A stretch of DNA of 36,418 bases, from positions 1-36,418 of the forward strand of contig CAZMLE010000042.1 in the NCBI GenBank assembly GCA_964567045.1, written 5' to 3'. Under the pieces are notes generated by a model. The model saw only the letters and a program-made list of their open reading frames with translations. It searched no databases and had not been told where the DNA came from. Shown here piece by piece: positions 5,987 to 14,779 of the stretch (the first letter of the stretch is position 1; each line of letters begins with the position of its first letter). The position numbers and the translations under genes are program-made. Source of the DNA: JAFNGF01 sp964567045. Lineage in GTDB: Bacteria; Planctomycetota; Phycisphaerae; Sedimentisphaerales; Anaerobacaceae.

Positions 5987-7726
5987 TTAAAAGGCTTCGG
6001 GCAAAATTTTTCTTGCGGCGTCACGCAAAAACCTCGAAATCTGCTTCTCGGAATTCATGCCAAGCGCTTTTCGCGCGACATTGTTACAGTCTTCGATCGT
6101 AACCGAGCGAATAATCTGCTTTATCTCCGGTATCATGGGCGAACTGAGCGACAATGTTCTGACGCCCATACCCAGCAGCAGCATAATATAATCCGGCTCC
6201 GAAGCCATTTCTCCACAAACCGCCACGTCAATTTGCGCTTTGTATGCATCCTGAACGACCGTCCGGATAAGACGGAGCACGGCTGGATCAGCCGCTGAGT
6301 ACAATGTGGAAACCAGCTCATTGCCTCTATCAACAGCCAGGGTATATTGAGTAAGGTCATTCGTGCCGATACTGAAGAAGTCAACATCTGTAGCCAGCGC
6401 AGAGGCCGTCAGCGCCGCGGATGGCGTCTCAATCATGATGCCGACCTCCATGTCTTTATTGTATGGCGTAGACTCTTCATCAAGGTCCTCCATTACATCA
6501 CGCAGAATCATCCTGGCCTGCATCATTTCGTGCAGATTGGTGATTAAGGGGAACATGATTTTAACGTTGCCCAGGAGCGATGCCCGCAGAATCGCCCGCA
6601 ACTGCGTTTTGAACATGGTAAGGTTTTGCAGGCAAAACCTGATGGATCTCAATCCTAAGAATGGATTGGGTTCGGGTGCAAAACGCTTGCTTTGAGTGTA
6701 CTTATCCGCCCCAAGGTCAACGGTCCTTATGATGACCGGAAGGTCGCCAAAAACGCGGACAGTCCTAGCATAGGCTTCGTAATGCTCCTGTCCCGTGGGC
6801 TCGTTCGGCCGGTTGAGGTACAAGAACTCGGTTCGGTATAAACCTATGCCCTCTCCACCTTTTTGCAGAACTATCTCGGCCTCATCCGGAAACTCGATAT
6901 TTCCCAACAGGGTGATTTTTGTGCCGTCGCGGGTTTCCGCAGGCTTTTCTCTTATGGCATCAAGCTTGTGCTCAAGCTCTACAAATTCCTGGGTGTATTT
7001 TTCGTACTGCCGGATCGTTTCGTGGTCTGGATTCACGATGACGATGCCGCGATTTCCGTCGATTATGACGGTGTCGCCGCCGCGGATGATTTCGGTCAGG
7101 TCCTCCAACGCCACTACCGCGGGGATACCTAAAGAGCGGGCGACAATAGCTGTATGGCTGGTTCTTCCGCCCGCATCCGTAGCCAGCCCTTTTACATATT
7201 TTTTATTAAAGCCAGCGGTCTGAGTAGGGCTCAATTCCCGAGCGACAATTGCCACCTCTTCGTTGAGGTGCTCAACATCTTCGCGTTTTCTGCCCAGAAG
7301 CTGCTTGAGTAAACGTCTCTCAATATCGTATATGTCCGCCGCCCGTTCGCTGATATAAACATCTTTTACACTGGTAAAATGCGCGGCAATTTCGCGCAGG
7401 ACTGTTGACACCGCGTACTCTGCGGTCACTAACTCGGCACTGATCAAACCCGTGATTTTTTTTCGCAGGTTTCTATCTCGCAAGAAACGCAAATGCACAG
7501 CGAAGATATCCTTTATCTTGCTGCGATCGGCCTGCTCCTGTGCGGCCTCAAGCTGAATCAATTCGCCGGCGGCAGCCGTAAAGGCGTTCCTGACCCGTTG
7601 CGTCTCCGCCGCCCGCTGCGAAGGCGCAATTTTACGATGGGGAATGCGGTAATCTTCGGAGTCAATGATTAACGACTTGGCGATAGAGATGCCCGGCGAG
7701 ACTGCTGTGCCCTTTTTTATTTCCAT
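5987..7726 (-). CDS. ptsI: PTS enzyme I (PEP-protein phosphotransferase)
   Basis: A 579-residue full-length enzyme I that takes phosphate from PEP and passes it to HPr. The phosphorylated histidine is H191 in GGRTSHTAIVARSLGIPAVV; the PEP-binding barrel follows, with FLYLNR, IGTNDLTQYTLAVDR and the catalytic cysteine region VCGEMASEP. The gene lies 19 bases after ptsH and is last in the six-gene operon. No EIIB or EIIC is present in the window, so the chain probably ends on the nearby EIIA-Ntr-like protein and has a regulatory role, as in nitrogen-type PTS systems. The last codons abut the A-rich repeat region at 5943-5986. Confidence 0.95.
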   Translation of the reverse strand: MEIKKGTAVSPGISIAKSLIIDSEDYRIPHRKIAPSQRAAETQRVRNAFTAAAGELIQLEAAQEQADRSKIKDIFAVHLRFLRDRNLRKKITGLISAELVTAEYAVSTVLREIAAHFTSVKDVYISERAADIYDIERRLLKQLLGRKREDVEHLNEEVAIVARELSPTQTAGFNKKYVKGLATDAGGRTSHTAIVARSLGIPAVVALEDLTEIIRGGDTVIIDGNRGIVIVNPDHETIRQYEKYTQEFVELEHKLDAIREKPAETRDGTKITLLGNIEFPDEAEIVLQKGGEGIGLYRTEFLYLNRPNEPTGQEHYEAYARTVRVFGDLPVIIRTVDLGADKYTQSKRFAPEPNPFLGLRSIRFCLQNLTMFKTQLRAILRASLLGNVKIMFPLITNLHEMMQARMILRDVMEDLDEESTPYNKDMEVGIMIETPSAALTASALATDVDFFSIGTNDLTQYTLAVDRGNELVSTLYSAADPAVLRLIRTVVQDAYKAQIDVAVCGEMASEPDYIMLLLGMGVRTLSLSSPMIPEIKQIIRSVTIEDCNNVARKALGMNSEKQISRFLRDAARKILPEAF

Positions 7727-7745
7727 CGTGAAACGTCACCAAACC

Positions 7746-8114
7746 CTATAGTTTTTCTTGGTCACCGGGTATTGGCTCATCAAAATGCTTCTGTTCTACA
7801 AGCTCCTGCAAAGCGTTGATTGCCTTCTCGGCATCTTGACCTTCAGCTTTAATCTTCAGCCTGGTCCCACATGTTGCAGCCAGCATGCTAATCTGCATGA
7901 TGCTCTTTCCATCTACCCTATTTTCACCGTTACTGACGATAATGTCACAGTCAAATTGATTTGCAGTATCGACAAATTGCATAGCGGGACGCATATGAAG
8001 GCCGTCCGCGTTTCTTATCTGGACCGTCGTTTCGCACACAGTTTTGCCCAACGCACCTTCTCCTGCCGGCATTTCCAGGCCTCGTTGCTTGACGTCACAC
8101 ACATGGATTTGCAC
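7746..8114 (-). CDS. ptsH: HPr family phosphocarrier protein
   Basis: Counting from the GTG at 8114, the active-site histidine is H40 in NADGLHMRPA, and the Ser-46-like regulatory site is S71 in GKSIMQISML. Both key sites are present, so the protein can carry phosphate and might also be a HPr-kinase target. HPr usually starts about ten residues before the ADGLH motif, and an internal ATG (codon 15, at 8072) with GAGG upstream is the more likely start; the GTG at 8114 overlaps the ptsN stop (TAGTG) but lacks a ribosome site. It lies between ptsN and ptsI. Confidence 0.9.
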   Translation of the reverse strand: MQIHVCDVKQRGLEMPAGEGALGKTVCETTVQIRNADGLHMRPAMQFVDTANQFDCDIIVSNGENRVDGKSIMQISMLAATCGTRLKIKAEGQDAEKAINALQELVEQKHFDEPIPGDQEKL

Positions 8115-8590
8115 TACAATAACGACGGATTTTCATCCACCTCTCTAAGCAAATCTTCAATCTGCGCAGCGGTACTGGCCTGTCTTAGAAACTTGCGAAA
8201 TTTCTCATGCTGCAAATGCCGGAAAATGCTTTCCATCGCCTGTAAATGCCTGTCGGGATTGTCAACAGGGCTGACTAAGAGTATTACCGAGTAAACCGGC
8301 TGTTTATCCAGGGCAGAAAAATCGACACCCACACTACTTTTTCCAACCGCCGCCACTACATCCTTAACTCCAGGGTGTTTGACGTGAGGCAAGGCAACGC
8401 CTTTGCCAATTCCGGTACTCGCTTCGTTTTCCCTTTTGATGACCGCGTTTATGATCTCGTCACATTTGCCTCTTTTCAGCCGCTTGGCTTTGTCCAGCGC
8501 CGAAACAAGCTCAGCAATCACACCGTCACGGTCTCTGGCCCTAAGCTCAGGAATTATTGCCTCAAAACAAACAAAATCTGCAAACTTCAT
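8114..8590 (-). CDS. ptsN: PTS EIIA (nitrogen/fructose type)
   Basis: A 158-residue EIIA-Ntr/fructose domain. The phosphorylated histidine is H69 in GIGKGVALPHVKHPGV, matching the family's conserved LPH. HPr and enzyme I follow at once, and hpf precedes; hpf-ptsN adjacency is also seen in the proteobacterial rpoN operon. In that setting EIIA-Ntr acts as a signalling protein (nitrogen, potassium, stress), not in sugar uptake. The absence of EIIB/EIIC here supports the same role, though this is inference from context. rpoN itself is not in the window. Confidence 0.92.
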   Translation of the reverse strand: MKFADFVCFEAIIPELRARDRDGVIAELVSALDKAKRLKRGKCDEIINAVIKRENEASTGIGKGVALPHVKHPGVKDVVAAVGKSSVGVDFSALDKQPVYSVILLVSPVDNPDRHLQAMESIFRHLQHEKFRKFLRQASTAAQIEDLLREVDENPSLL

Positions 8591-8660
8591 TGCATCTGCC
8601 CAAATTCATTTCTCATGGCTCGCCAGCCGGCCAATAAAATCGATAAAATCGGCGGGAAAC

Positions 8661-8984
8661 TCATCCCAGTTCTGCGCCGCCCGCCTGTTTTCTGTCTCGT
8701 TCTTTGGTCTTTTTTCTTCTAAGCTGCCTTTGAAGCCTATAGACAGCCAAGTCAATGCACCTATAGGCATCCGCGCCTCTTTCTGTAACCACGAAGACAT
8801 TGCTGTGCTCGGCCCTGGCGATTATCTCTACGTCGATCTTGCCTTTTTGACTGCCATCGATAACCACATCAACCTGGTTGATATTCCCATAGAAGCGGGG
8901 CAGCTTGGCAGTCTTCTGTTCGGCGTGTTTTTTGATAGCATCCGTTATGTGGACATGTTTGCCAGTGACTGTAAAAAGCACCAC
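8661..8984 (-). CDS. hpf: Ribosome hibernation-promoting factor, short form
   Basis: A 107-residue HPF/RaiA-type protein (beta-alpha-beta-beta-beta-alpha) that binds the 30S decoding region in starvation and stops translation. Visible features are the N-terminal FTVTGKHVHITDAIKKH, the VDVVIDG strand and the basic helix at the end of the domain (YRLQRQLRRKKTK). It lacks the long C-terminal dimerisation domain, so it is of the short HPF/YfiA class. The GTG at 8984 follows AAGGAGA, a clear start. It lies 70 bases before ptsN and 35 after the DUF502 gene on the same strand. Confidence 0.92.
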   Translation of the reverse strand: MVLFTVTGKHVHITDAIKKHAEQKTAKLPRFYGNINQVDVVIDGSQKGKIDVEIIARAEHSNVFVVTERGADAYRCIDLAVYRLQRQLRRKKTKERDRKQAGGAELG

Positions 8985-9019
8985 GATTCTCCTTAACTAT
9001 TTTGCCGTAAACGTTATCC

Positions 9020-9739
9020 TTACTTTACTCTATTGCCGGCACAAAGCCCCGGCAAAGCTGGCCACCGCTGACTCTCGGGAGCAACCACCCCTGCACTGAT
9101 GATAAACCGAAAAGCCTCTTCTACGGTCATATCCAAAGCTATGGTCTGCTCTTTGGGAACCAGTATTACATAGCCGGTAACCGGCGTCGGCGAGGTAGGT
9201 ATCATAATAGTAAGAAATTCTTTTTCCATGTTCTCCTCTACTTTTTTAGTCCCCGAGCCGGTTACAAAGCCTATGGACCACATGCCCTCACGTGGGTACT
9301 CCACCGCAACAACTCTTGAAAACAGCTTTTGCTGCTCTTGGGGTGTGAGCACAAAATCTGTCACTTGTTTTACGTAAGGATAAATCCGCTTAAGCACCGG
9401 CACACTCACGATGAAACTCTCGCTCAGCCGCCAGACAGCCTTTCCGACTACGCTGGCCAGTAGCGCTCCTACCAGGAAAACGGCCACCAACCCTATAAGA
9501 AATCCTACTACGGACCCGGCAGCTCCTTCCACGAAAATCTCAGCAAGCTTACTTTCGGGAATTCCTCCTTCGCTCTGGACGCGTACTACCAGCCATACCA
9601 AGCCGCGATTTATGTAAACACTGATGTTTTCTTGGATGAACTTGTACGCCCAGACCAATATCCAAATCGTCAGAATGGTCGGTAATAGTACGGCCAATCC
9701 ACGCAAAAAGTAGCTTTTCAAGCGTCTGGCAACGCCCAT
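9020..9739 (-). CDS. DUF502 family membrane protein
   Basis: A 239-residue protein with the DUF502 pattern: a basic start (RRLKSYFLRGLAVLLPTILT) leading into a first membrane helix, a second helix pair around residues 70-105 (VVGFLIGLVAVFLVGALL), then the conserved soluble part with VPVLKRIYPYVKQ and MIPTSPTPVTGYVILVP. The family is widespread and its biochemical role is unknown. It lies 94 bases after the flippase-like gene and 35 before hpf, on the same strand, in a six-gene operon. Confidence 0.88.
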   Translation of the reverse strand: MGVARRLKSYFLRGLAVLLPTILTIWILVWAYKFIQENISVYINRGLVWLVVRVQSEGGIPESKLAEIFVEGAAGSVVGFLIGLVAVFLVGALLASVVGKAVWRLSESFIVSVPVLKRIYPYVKQVTDFVLTPQEQQKLFSRVVAVEYPREGMWSIGFVTGSGTKKVEENMEKEFLTIMIPTSPTPVTGYVILVPKEQTIALDMTVEEAFRFIISAGVVAPESQRWPALPGLCAGNRVK

Positions 9740-9833
9740 ATTCTCGACAACTACCCTTCGCCCTTAACAAGTTGCCGACTCCGGCTGCCTTCCAGGCGTC
9801 CGCAGAACGACATTTCCTACCGAACAAGATAGG

Positions 9834-10883
9834 TTAATCCCCGAGCTGTTTATAGTCAATAGAAAAGTCCTTTGGCAAATGCGCACCCATCAAATGTATG
9901 GCTGCGCCCGGCAAAGAAGCGAGCACCCAAATGAAACGCTGACAAAGTGCCAGTGCCAGTGCCTGCTCCACGCTGACACCGGCAAAGCGAGTGAACAGCT
10001 CTCTAATCCCCCCTTCCAGAAGGCCGATGCCCGCTATACTGATAGGCAGTGCTGCCACAACCCAGGCCACTGGGAAAAAAACAAAGTAATATTTTGCACT
10101 GGCGGGAATTTTCAAGTTCACCCCAACCAGCCAAAAAGCAGTGACCACCAGAAGCTGTAAAAAAATCGTCAGCCCCAGGACCAACAGAATCGTCAAAGGC
10201 ATGCGGCAGTAGATAACCATCGCATCCTTCGACTTACTCAGAAGCTTTGTCCCATGTGGGTAAAGATATCGCCATGCTTTTGCCAGAAGCGCCCTGCCGG
10301 ACCTGGTCAACAGAAGCAAGCACAGAAAGACGATTGTGCCTGCGAACACCCACAAGAATATCCACTTGTATTGAGCGAAAGATTCGATGAAGCCACGTTT
10401 GTCGCTGGCGGTTACTAAACGGGCCCCGCCTCGCAGGAAAACCGAGTAGCAGAAAATTGCGATTAGCACCAGTGCAAAGAGGCCAATCACCCTGTCCACA
10501 AATACGCTCAGCGCCGCTTGTAGTTTCTTATCGGTGTGCCTGGTAACGTACCAGGCCCGAAGCAGGTCCCCACCGACCGAACTGGGCATAAGATTATTGT
10601 AAAAGAGTCCCAAGAAGTGCAGTTTCACCGCCGTCCAAGACCCTATGAAAATCGACTGAGCCCGCAGCAAGAGCGACCAACGCAGGCCTATTAGTGCCTG
10701 ACCGGCAACGTATATTGCCAAACTCAGGGCAAAATACCACGGATTCAGCCCGGCAAAGACTCCCCCCAATTGGCCCCAATCCTGGCCTCGAAAGACCCAG
10801 ACTATGGCAACCACAGCTACGACCGTCCGAAAGGCCAGCCAGATATGCCTTGCCTTCTTGGACTTTGGGGCGTTCGGCAACAT
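9834..10883 (-). CDS. Lysylphosphatidylglycerol synthase TM-domain (UPF0104) protein, full copy
   Basis: A 349-residue polytopic membrane protein of the LPG_synthase_TM/UPF0104 family. It has about eight hydrophobic segments, the N-terminal WVFRGQDWGQL, and the conserved FYNNLMPSSVGGDLLRAW. The frame is open further upstream, but the ATG at 10883 with GGGAG just before it opens the conserved part (MLPNAPKSKK) and a membrane start. It lacks the soluble aminoacyl-transferase domain of MprF, so it is a stand-alone membrane part, in other species linked to lipid or glycolipid flipping; here unproven. It is first in the operon and divergent from hisI. Its 5' 593 bases are duplicated at 13613-14205. 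Confidence 0.85.
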   Translation of the reverse strand: MLPNAPKSKKARHIWLAFRTVVAVVAIVWVFRGQDWGQLGGVFAGLNPWYFALSLAIYVAGQALIGLRWSLLLRAQSIFIGSWTAVKLHFLGLFYNNLMPSSVGGDLLRAWYVTRHTDKKLQAALSVFVDRVIGLFALVLIAIFCYSVFLRGGARLVTASDKRGFIESFAQYKWIFLWVFAGTIVFLCLLLLTRSGRALLAKAWRYLYPHGTKLLSKSKDAMVIYCRMPLTILLVLGLTIFLQLLVVTAFWLVGVNLKIPASAKYYFVFFPVAWVVAALPISIAGIGLLEGGIRELFTRFAGVSVEQALALALCQRFIWVLASLPGAAIHLMGAHLPKDFSIDYKQLGD

Positions 10884-11239
10884 CAACTCCCTTGAAAAAA
10901 ACTTGTTCTGACAGATAGTAACGGGTAAAACTGCTTCCGGCAAGACAATACCGTTCAAAAAGTTAGGAGACCCAACAGGTGGCCGCAAAACAGAGTATCG
11001 AAGAAGGTTTGGAATTTGCTCCAAGATTTGATGACAAAGGTCTGATGCCGGCTGTAGCCCAGGATGCACAGACCGGCCAGATCCTGATGGTTGCGTATAT
11101 GAATCGGGCGGCACTTGATTTGACGATTCAAACCGGCGATGCCACATACTTCAGCAGGGCGCGACAGCAATTATGGAAAAAGGGCCAGGAAAGTGGCCAC
11201 GTCCAAAAGGTCGAACAAATACTGGTCGATTGCGACCAG
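10291..11239. repeat. 949-bp direct duplication, copy A
   Basis: Spans the 5' part of the flippase-like gene, the divergent promoter region and most of hisI. Copy B is at 13613-14561, offset 3322 bases, and I see no difference between them until 11240/14562. Beyond that the two hisI 3' ends diverge. Confidence 0.9.
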
Positions 11240-11398
11240 AACTGCCTGGTACTGAAAGTGCGAGTCAATGCCGGCCAATGTCACGTGGGCTACCAATCCT
11301 GCTTTTACCGTGCACTGAAAAGAGGCAGCAGCAAAGAGCTGGAACTTATTGCAGATAAGGTCTACAAACCGAAAGAAATCTACAGAAAGCAAGCCTAA
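10979..11398 (+). CDS. hisI: Phosphoribosyl-AMP cyclohydrolase, copy A
   Basis: A 139-residue HisI that opens the purine ring of PR-AMP in histidine synthesis. The zinc cysteines are in the family's spacing (16 and 7 residues): C85 (VDCDQ), C101 (GQCH) and C108 (SCFYR). DATYFSRARQQLWKKGQESGH is the substrate-loop signature. The GTG at 10979 follows AGGAGA. There is no HisE domain. A second, nearly identical copy lies at 14301; the copies differ at residue 89 (N/D), 106 (Q/E) and over the last 18 or so residues. No other his gene is in the window. Confidence 0.93.
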   Translation: MAAKQSIEEGLEFAPRFDDKGLMPAVAQDAQTGQILMVAYMNRAALDLTIQTGDATYFSRARQQLWKKGQESGHVQKVEQILVDCDQNCLVLKVRVNAGQCHVGYQSCFYRALKRGSSKELELIADKVYKPKEIYRKQA

Positions 11399-11617
11399 AT
11401 GCTGCTTAGGGAAGCCGCCATTTCCGTTCTGTCCCAAAAAGGCAGGAGAAATTCTTTCGACTTAGACAGCATGGAAAGTTAAAAAAACACCCTTCAACAC
11501 CTGTAACTATTTATATGAGCAGACCTTACAACTTACAGCCATTACAACTGTTGAAACACCGAAAAATCTCGAAGTTTGAATAATTCTTTTCTTGCTTTTG
11601 GCCTGATAGTATGGTAT

Positions 11618-11623
11618 TATAAT
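11618..11623 (+). promoter_or_regulatory. Possible -10 box (TATAAT) before the GEVED gene
   Basis: A perfect TATAAT lies 138 bases before the gene. The best -35 (TTGCTT, 11592-11597) is 20 bases away, longer than ideal. The remaining bases from 11399 to 11761 hold no gene I can support. Confidence 0.3.
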
Positions 11624-11761
11624 TTTTTATAGTGAAGACGAGGAGCGCGACTTGTTTTTCCCGTGGGCTTATTCTATTATTTCGTTTCGTCAAACGTAAG
11701 ATGGCCCGCAAGGCTATTTCAAAATTAAGCACTTTTTTGCTAATATCAGGAGGACACAATT

Positions 11762-13438
11762 ATGAGAAAGTTTAGATGCGAATTGTTACTAGTTTGCTCA
11801 CTGGCATTAGTGCTTGGGACCCATGTCTATGGGAACCCTGTAATTGCCCCTGCCAACGATAAGTGCCGGGATGCTGCTACGGTACACGAGGTAACGCTGG
11901 CGTTCAACACCACCCACGCAACGTTCGATGGTCCGGGCTACTGGGGAAGCGGCCCAAACATCTGGTACTGCTATACCCCCACATGCACAGGTACCGCTAC
12001 GGTTAGCCTGTGTGGCAGTAGGTACGACACCATGCTGGCCGTCTATAGGGGGTGCCATTGCTACCCGACGATAAACGACCTGATTACGTACAGCGATGAC
12101 AACTGCGGTCAGCAATCGCTGGTCAACTTTGATGTGGTCGCTGGGAACCAGTACTTGATCGAAGTTGGTGGATTCGCCCATGCAACTGGTTGGGGCGTCA
12201 TAAGTATCAGCTGCAACGGGCAGGTTCCGCCACCGCTGCCCAACGACAACTGTGGTCAGGCAACACCGATTGGCAACGTCGTGAATTTGCCCTTCAACAC
12301 CGTCCTGGCCACCTTTGATGGTCCTGGCCACTGCATGACCAGCCCCAACATCTGGTACTGTTATACAGCCACCTGTACGGGCAACGTCGCCGTCAGCCTC
12401 TGTGGCAGCAGCTTTGACACCATGCTGGCCGTCTATAACGGATGTAGTTGCCCCCCCAGCAAAGACAATCTAATCGAGTGCAACGACGACTTCTGTAATC
12501 TGCAGTCGCAGATCACCTTTGCTGCAGTCACTGGCAACCAGTACCTGATCGAGGTTGGAGGCTACGGCGATGAAAAAGGACAAGGTGTGATAAGTATCGA
12601 TTGTGAGGGGCCGGTCCCTGAAGAGTTCGAGCTGGGCGATGCACCGGATAGCACCAACAATCTCAGTAAGGTCATGACCGCTTATGCCACGGCAGGGCCT
12701 TCGGCAATCAAGGCCTTCTTCCCCACCGTTTTTAACGATGGTAGTGGTGTTGGACCGGTCGGGCCATTGCACCAACAGCCTCAGGCAGTGGCTCATCTGG
12801 GCACAAACGTCACTGGCGAGGGTGAAGCTGACATCGGCCCGGACGAGGACGGGCTGAACAACATCAACCCTCTATCCGACTCGGCGGATAAGGACGGCGC
12901 TGATGATGGCGTTATCTTGCCGCTCAATTTGCCCCATTGTCACTGGGCCAGGTTTGACTACTCTGTCAATATTACAAGGCCAGGTACCGATCTTTGGGTC
13001 AATGTCTGGTGCGACTGGAATCGTGATGGCGACTGGGACGACGATGGTGGCATAGACCCTGCTCTTAATTGTTCCAGCGGCAGTATATCGGAGTGGGCTG
13101 TGCAGAACCAGTATCTTTTCAATCTGCCAGCCGGAATTCATAAGCTTACCACACCGGCATTTTTGTGCTGGCATCCGACAGATGGCCCGAAAGCGATCTG
13201 GATGAGGATCACCCTTTCAGAGCAGCCTTGGAAAGGTGGCGAGAACCCAGGCAAGTTGGGTAATGGCGGCTCCGGACCACAAGCAGGATACAACTTTGGT
13301 GAGACAGAAGATTACTACTTCGTGCCGGATACCGGCGTCCCAAGCTGCCCGCTTTGTCAGGATTTGAACGGCGATGGAAAAGTTGACTTCCAAGACCTGA
13401 TCATTCTCTTGGGCCAATGGCTTGACCTCTGCCGGTAG
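11762..13438 (+). CDS. Secreted GEVED/dockerin-like protein
   Basis: A 558-residue exported protein starting after AGGAGG, with a signal peptide (about 1-24). Two homologous cysteine-rich repeats (about 30-153 and 160-282) each have NDxC, an NIWYCYT(P/A)TCTG strand, LCGSxxDTMLAVYxGC and GNQYLIEVGG, a PPC-like beta-sandwich pattern. Next is a GEVED domain (about 285-525) with the GDAPDS opening, VWCDWNRDGDWDDDGG and the closing GETEDYYFVP. The last 25 residues, DLNGDGKVDFQDLIILLGQW, are a single dockerin-like EF-hand. The function is unknown; adhesion, surface attachment or carbohydrate binding are possible. A strong terminator follows. It sits between the two copies of the duplication, in its own transcription unit. 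Confidence 0.85.
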   Translation: MRKFRCELLLVCSLALVLGTHVYGNPVIAPANDKCRDAATVHEVTLAFNTTHATFDGPGYWGSGPNIWYCYTPTCTGTATVSLCGSRYDTMLAVYRGCHCYPTINDLITYSDDNCGQQSLVNFDVVAGNQYLIEVGGFAHATGWGVISISCNGQVPPPLPNDNCGQATPIGNVVNLPFNTVLATFDGPGHCMTSPNIWYCYTATCTGNVAVSLCGSSFDTMLAVYNGCSCPPSKDNLIECNDDFCNLQSQITFAAVTGNQYLIEVGGYGDEKGQGVISIDCEGPVPEEFELGDAPDSTNNLSKVMTAYATAGPSAIKAFFPTVFNDGSGVGPVGPLHQQPQAVAHLGTNVTGEGEADIGPDEDGLNNINPLSDSADKDGADDGVILPLNLPHCHWARFDYSVNITRPGTDLWVNVWCDWNRDGDWDDDGGIDPALNCSSGSISEWAVQNQYLFNLPAGIHKLTTPAFLCWHPTDGPKAIWMRITLSEQPWKGGENPGKLGNGGSGPQAGYNFGETEDYYFVPDTGVPSCPLCQDLNGDGKVDFQDLIILLGQWLDLCR

Positions 13439-13472
13439 CGTAGTTTGATCCGACCCCGGGTGGACGAATTGC

Positions 13473-13523
13473 AAAAAAGGCTGTGAGCAATCCGGCAGTC
13501 GTGCCGGACTCACAGCTTTTTTT
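13473..13523. terminator. Bidirectional rho-independent terminator
   Basis: GCTGTGAG (13480-13487) pairs with CTCACAGC (13509-13516), with an inner CCGGCA/TGCCGG stem, flanked by six A's on the left and seven T's on the right, so it can work for both strands. It ends the GEVED gene 35 bases downstream of its stop. Confidence 0.85.
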
Positions 13524-13566
13524 CAGCCTTCGGCCCGAGCTCAGGCCGAGTGCCTGCCTCAGTTTA

Positions 13567-14205
13567 TCAGGGAAGGTCGGACCCGTCAGGCCGTTCAGGC
13601 CCGGCGGAGCCAGCCCTGCCGGACCTGGTCAACAGAAGCAAGCACAGAAAGACGATTGTGCCTGCGAACACCCACAAGAATATCCACTTGTATTGAGCGA
13701 AAGATTCGATGAAGCCACGTTTGTCGCTGGCGGTTACTAAACGGGCCCCGCCTCGCAGGAAAACCGAGTAGCAGAAAATTGCGATTAGCACCAGTGCAAA
13801 GAGGCCAATCACCCTGTCCACAAATACGCTCAGCGCCGCTTGTAGTTTCTTATCGGTGTGCCTGGTAACGTACCAGGCCCGAAGCAGGTCCCCACCGACC
13901 GAACTGGGCATAAGATTATTGTAAAAGAGTCCCAAGAAGTGCAGTTTCACCGCCGTCCAAGACCCTATGAAAATCGACTGAGCCCGCAGCAAGAGCGACC
14001 AACGCAGGCCTATTAGTGCCTGACCGGCAACGTATATTGCCAAACTCAGGGCAAAATACCACGGATTCAGCCCGGCAAAGACTCCCCCCAATTGGCCCCA
14101 ATCCTGGCCTCGAAAGACCCAGACTATGGCAACCACAGCTACGACCGTCCGAAAGGCCAGCCAGATATGCCTTGCCTTCTTGGACTTTGGGGCGTTCGGC
14201 AACAT
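13567..14205 (-). pseudogene. Truncated copy of the flippase-like gene (copy B)
   Basis: From the ATG at 14205 to 13613 this is identical to the first 593 bases of the gene at 9834-10883, about 197 codons. It then runs into unrelated sequence and stops after about 15 foreign residues (GSAGPERPDGSDLP), so it lacks the last 150 residues and several membrane segments. A truncated membrane protein may still be made from the intact start region, but loss of function is expected. It marks the left edge of duplication copy B. Confidence 0.85.
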
Positions 14206-14561
14206 CAACTCCCTTGAAAAAAACTTGTTCTGACAGATAGTAACGGGTAAAACTGCTTCCGGCAAGACAATACCGTTCAAAAAGTTAGGAGACCCAACAG
14301 GTGGCCGCAAAACAGAGTATCGAAGAAGGTTTGGAATTTGCTCCAAGATTTGATGACAAAGGTCTGATGCCGGCTGTAGCCCAGGATGCACAGACCGGCC
14401 AGATCCTGATGGTTGCGTATATGAATCGGGCGGCACTTGATTTGACGATTCAAACCGGCGATGCCACATACTTCAGCAGGGCGCGACAGCAATTATGGAA
14501 AAAGGGCCAGGAAAGTGGCCACGTCCAAAAGGTCGAACAAATACTGGTCGATTGCGACCAG
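13613..14561. repeat. 949-bp direct duplication, copy B
   Basis: Identical to 10291-11239 as far as I can see. The left junction (GAGCCA then GCCCTGCC) cuts the flippase-like gene; the right side continues into a hisI end that is related to, but not the same as, copy A. Confidence 0.9.
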
Positions 14562-14729
14562 GACTGCCTGGTACTGAAAGTGCGAGTCAATGCCGGCCAA
14601 TGTCATGTGGGCTACGAATCCTGCTTTTACCGTGCACTGAAAAGAGGCAGCAGCAAAGAGCTGGAACTTGTCGCAGAAAAGGTCTATGATCCAAAACAAA
14701 CTTACAAAAAGCAGAGCCAAACACCATAG
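14301..14729 (+). CDS. hisI: Phosphoribosyl-AMP cyclohydrolase, copy B
   Basis: A 142-residue HisI, identical to copy A through residue 88. It then has D for N at 89 and E for Q at 106, and after KELEL ends in VAEKVYDPKQTYKKQSQTP where copy A has IADKVYKPKEIYRKQA. The zinc cysteines C85, C101 and C108 and the substrate loop are all present, so both copies should be active. The pattern of a perfect 5' part with a diverged 3' end indicates recombination between two hisI alleles, not simple duplication and drift. Which copy is the older resident cannot be decided here. Confidence 0.92.
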   Translation: MAAKQSIEEGLEFAPRFDDKGLMPAVAQDAQTGQILMVAYMNRAALDLTIQTGDATYFSRARQQLWKKGQESGHVQKVEQILVDCDQDCLVLKVRVNAGQCHVGYESCFYRALKRGSSKELELVAEKVYDPKQTYKKQSQTP

Positions 14730-14779
14730 TGTCGCTGTCATATCTCGTTCTTTGCGACAGAAGTCACCGCACGTATGGT

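Noticed and set aside
10884..11147. 88-residue N-terminal extension of the flippase-like protein
   Set aside because: Crosses the hisI coding region, carries no conserved sequence, and a good ribosome site and conserved start are at 10883.
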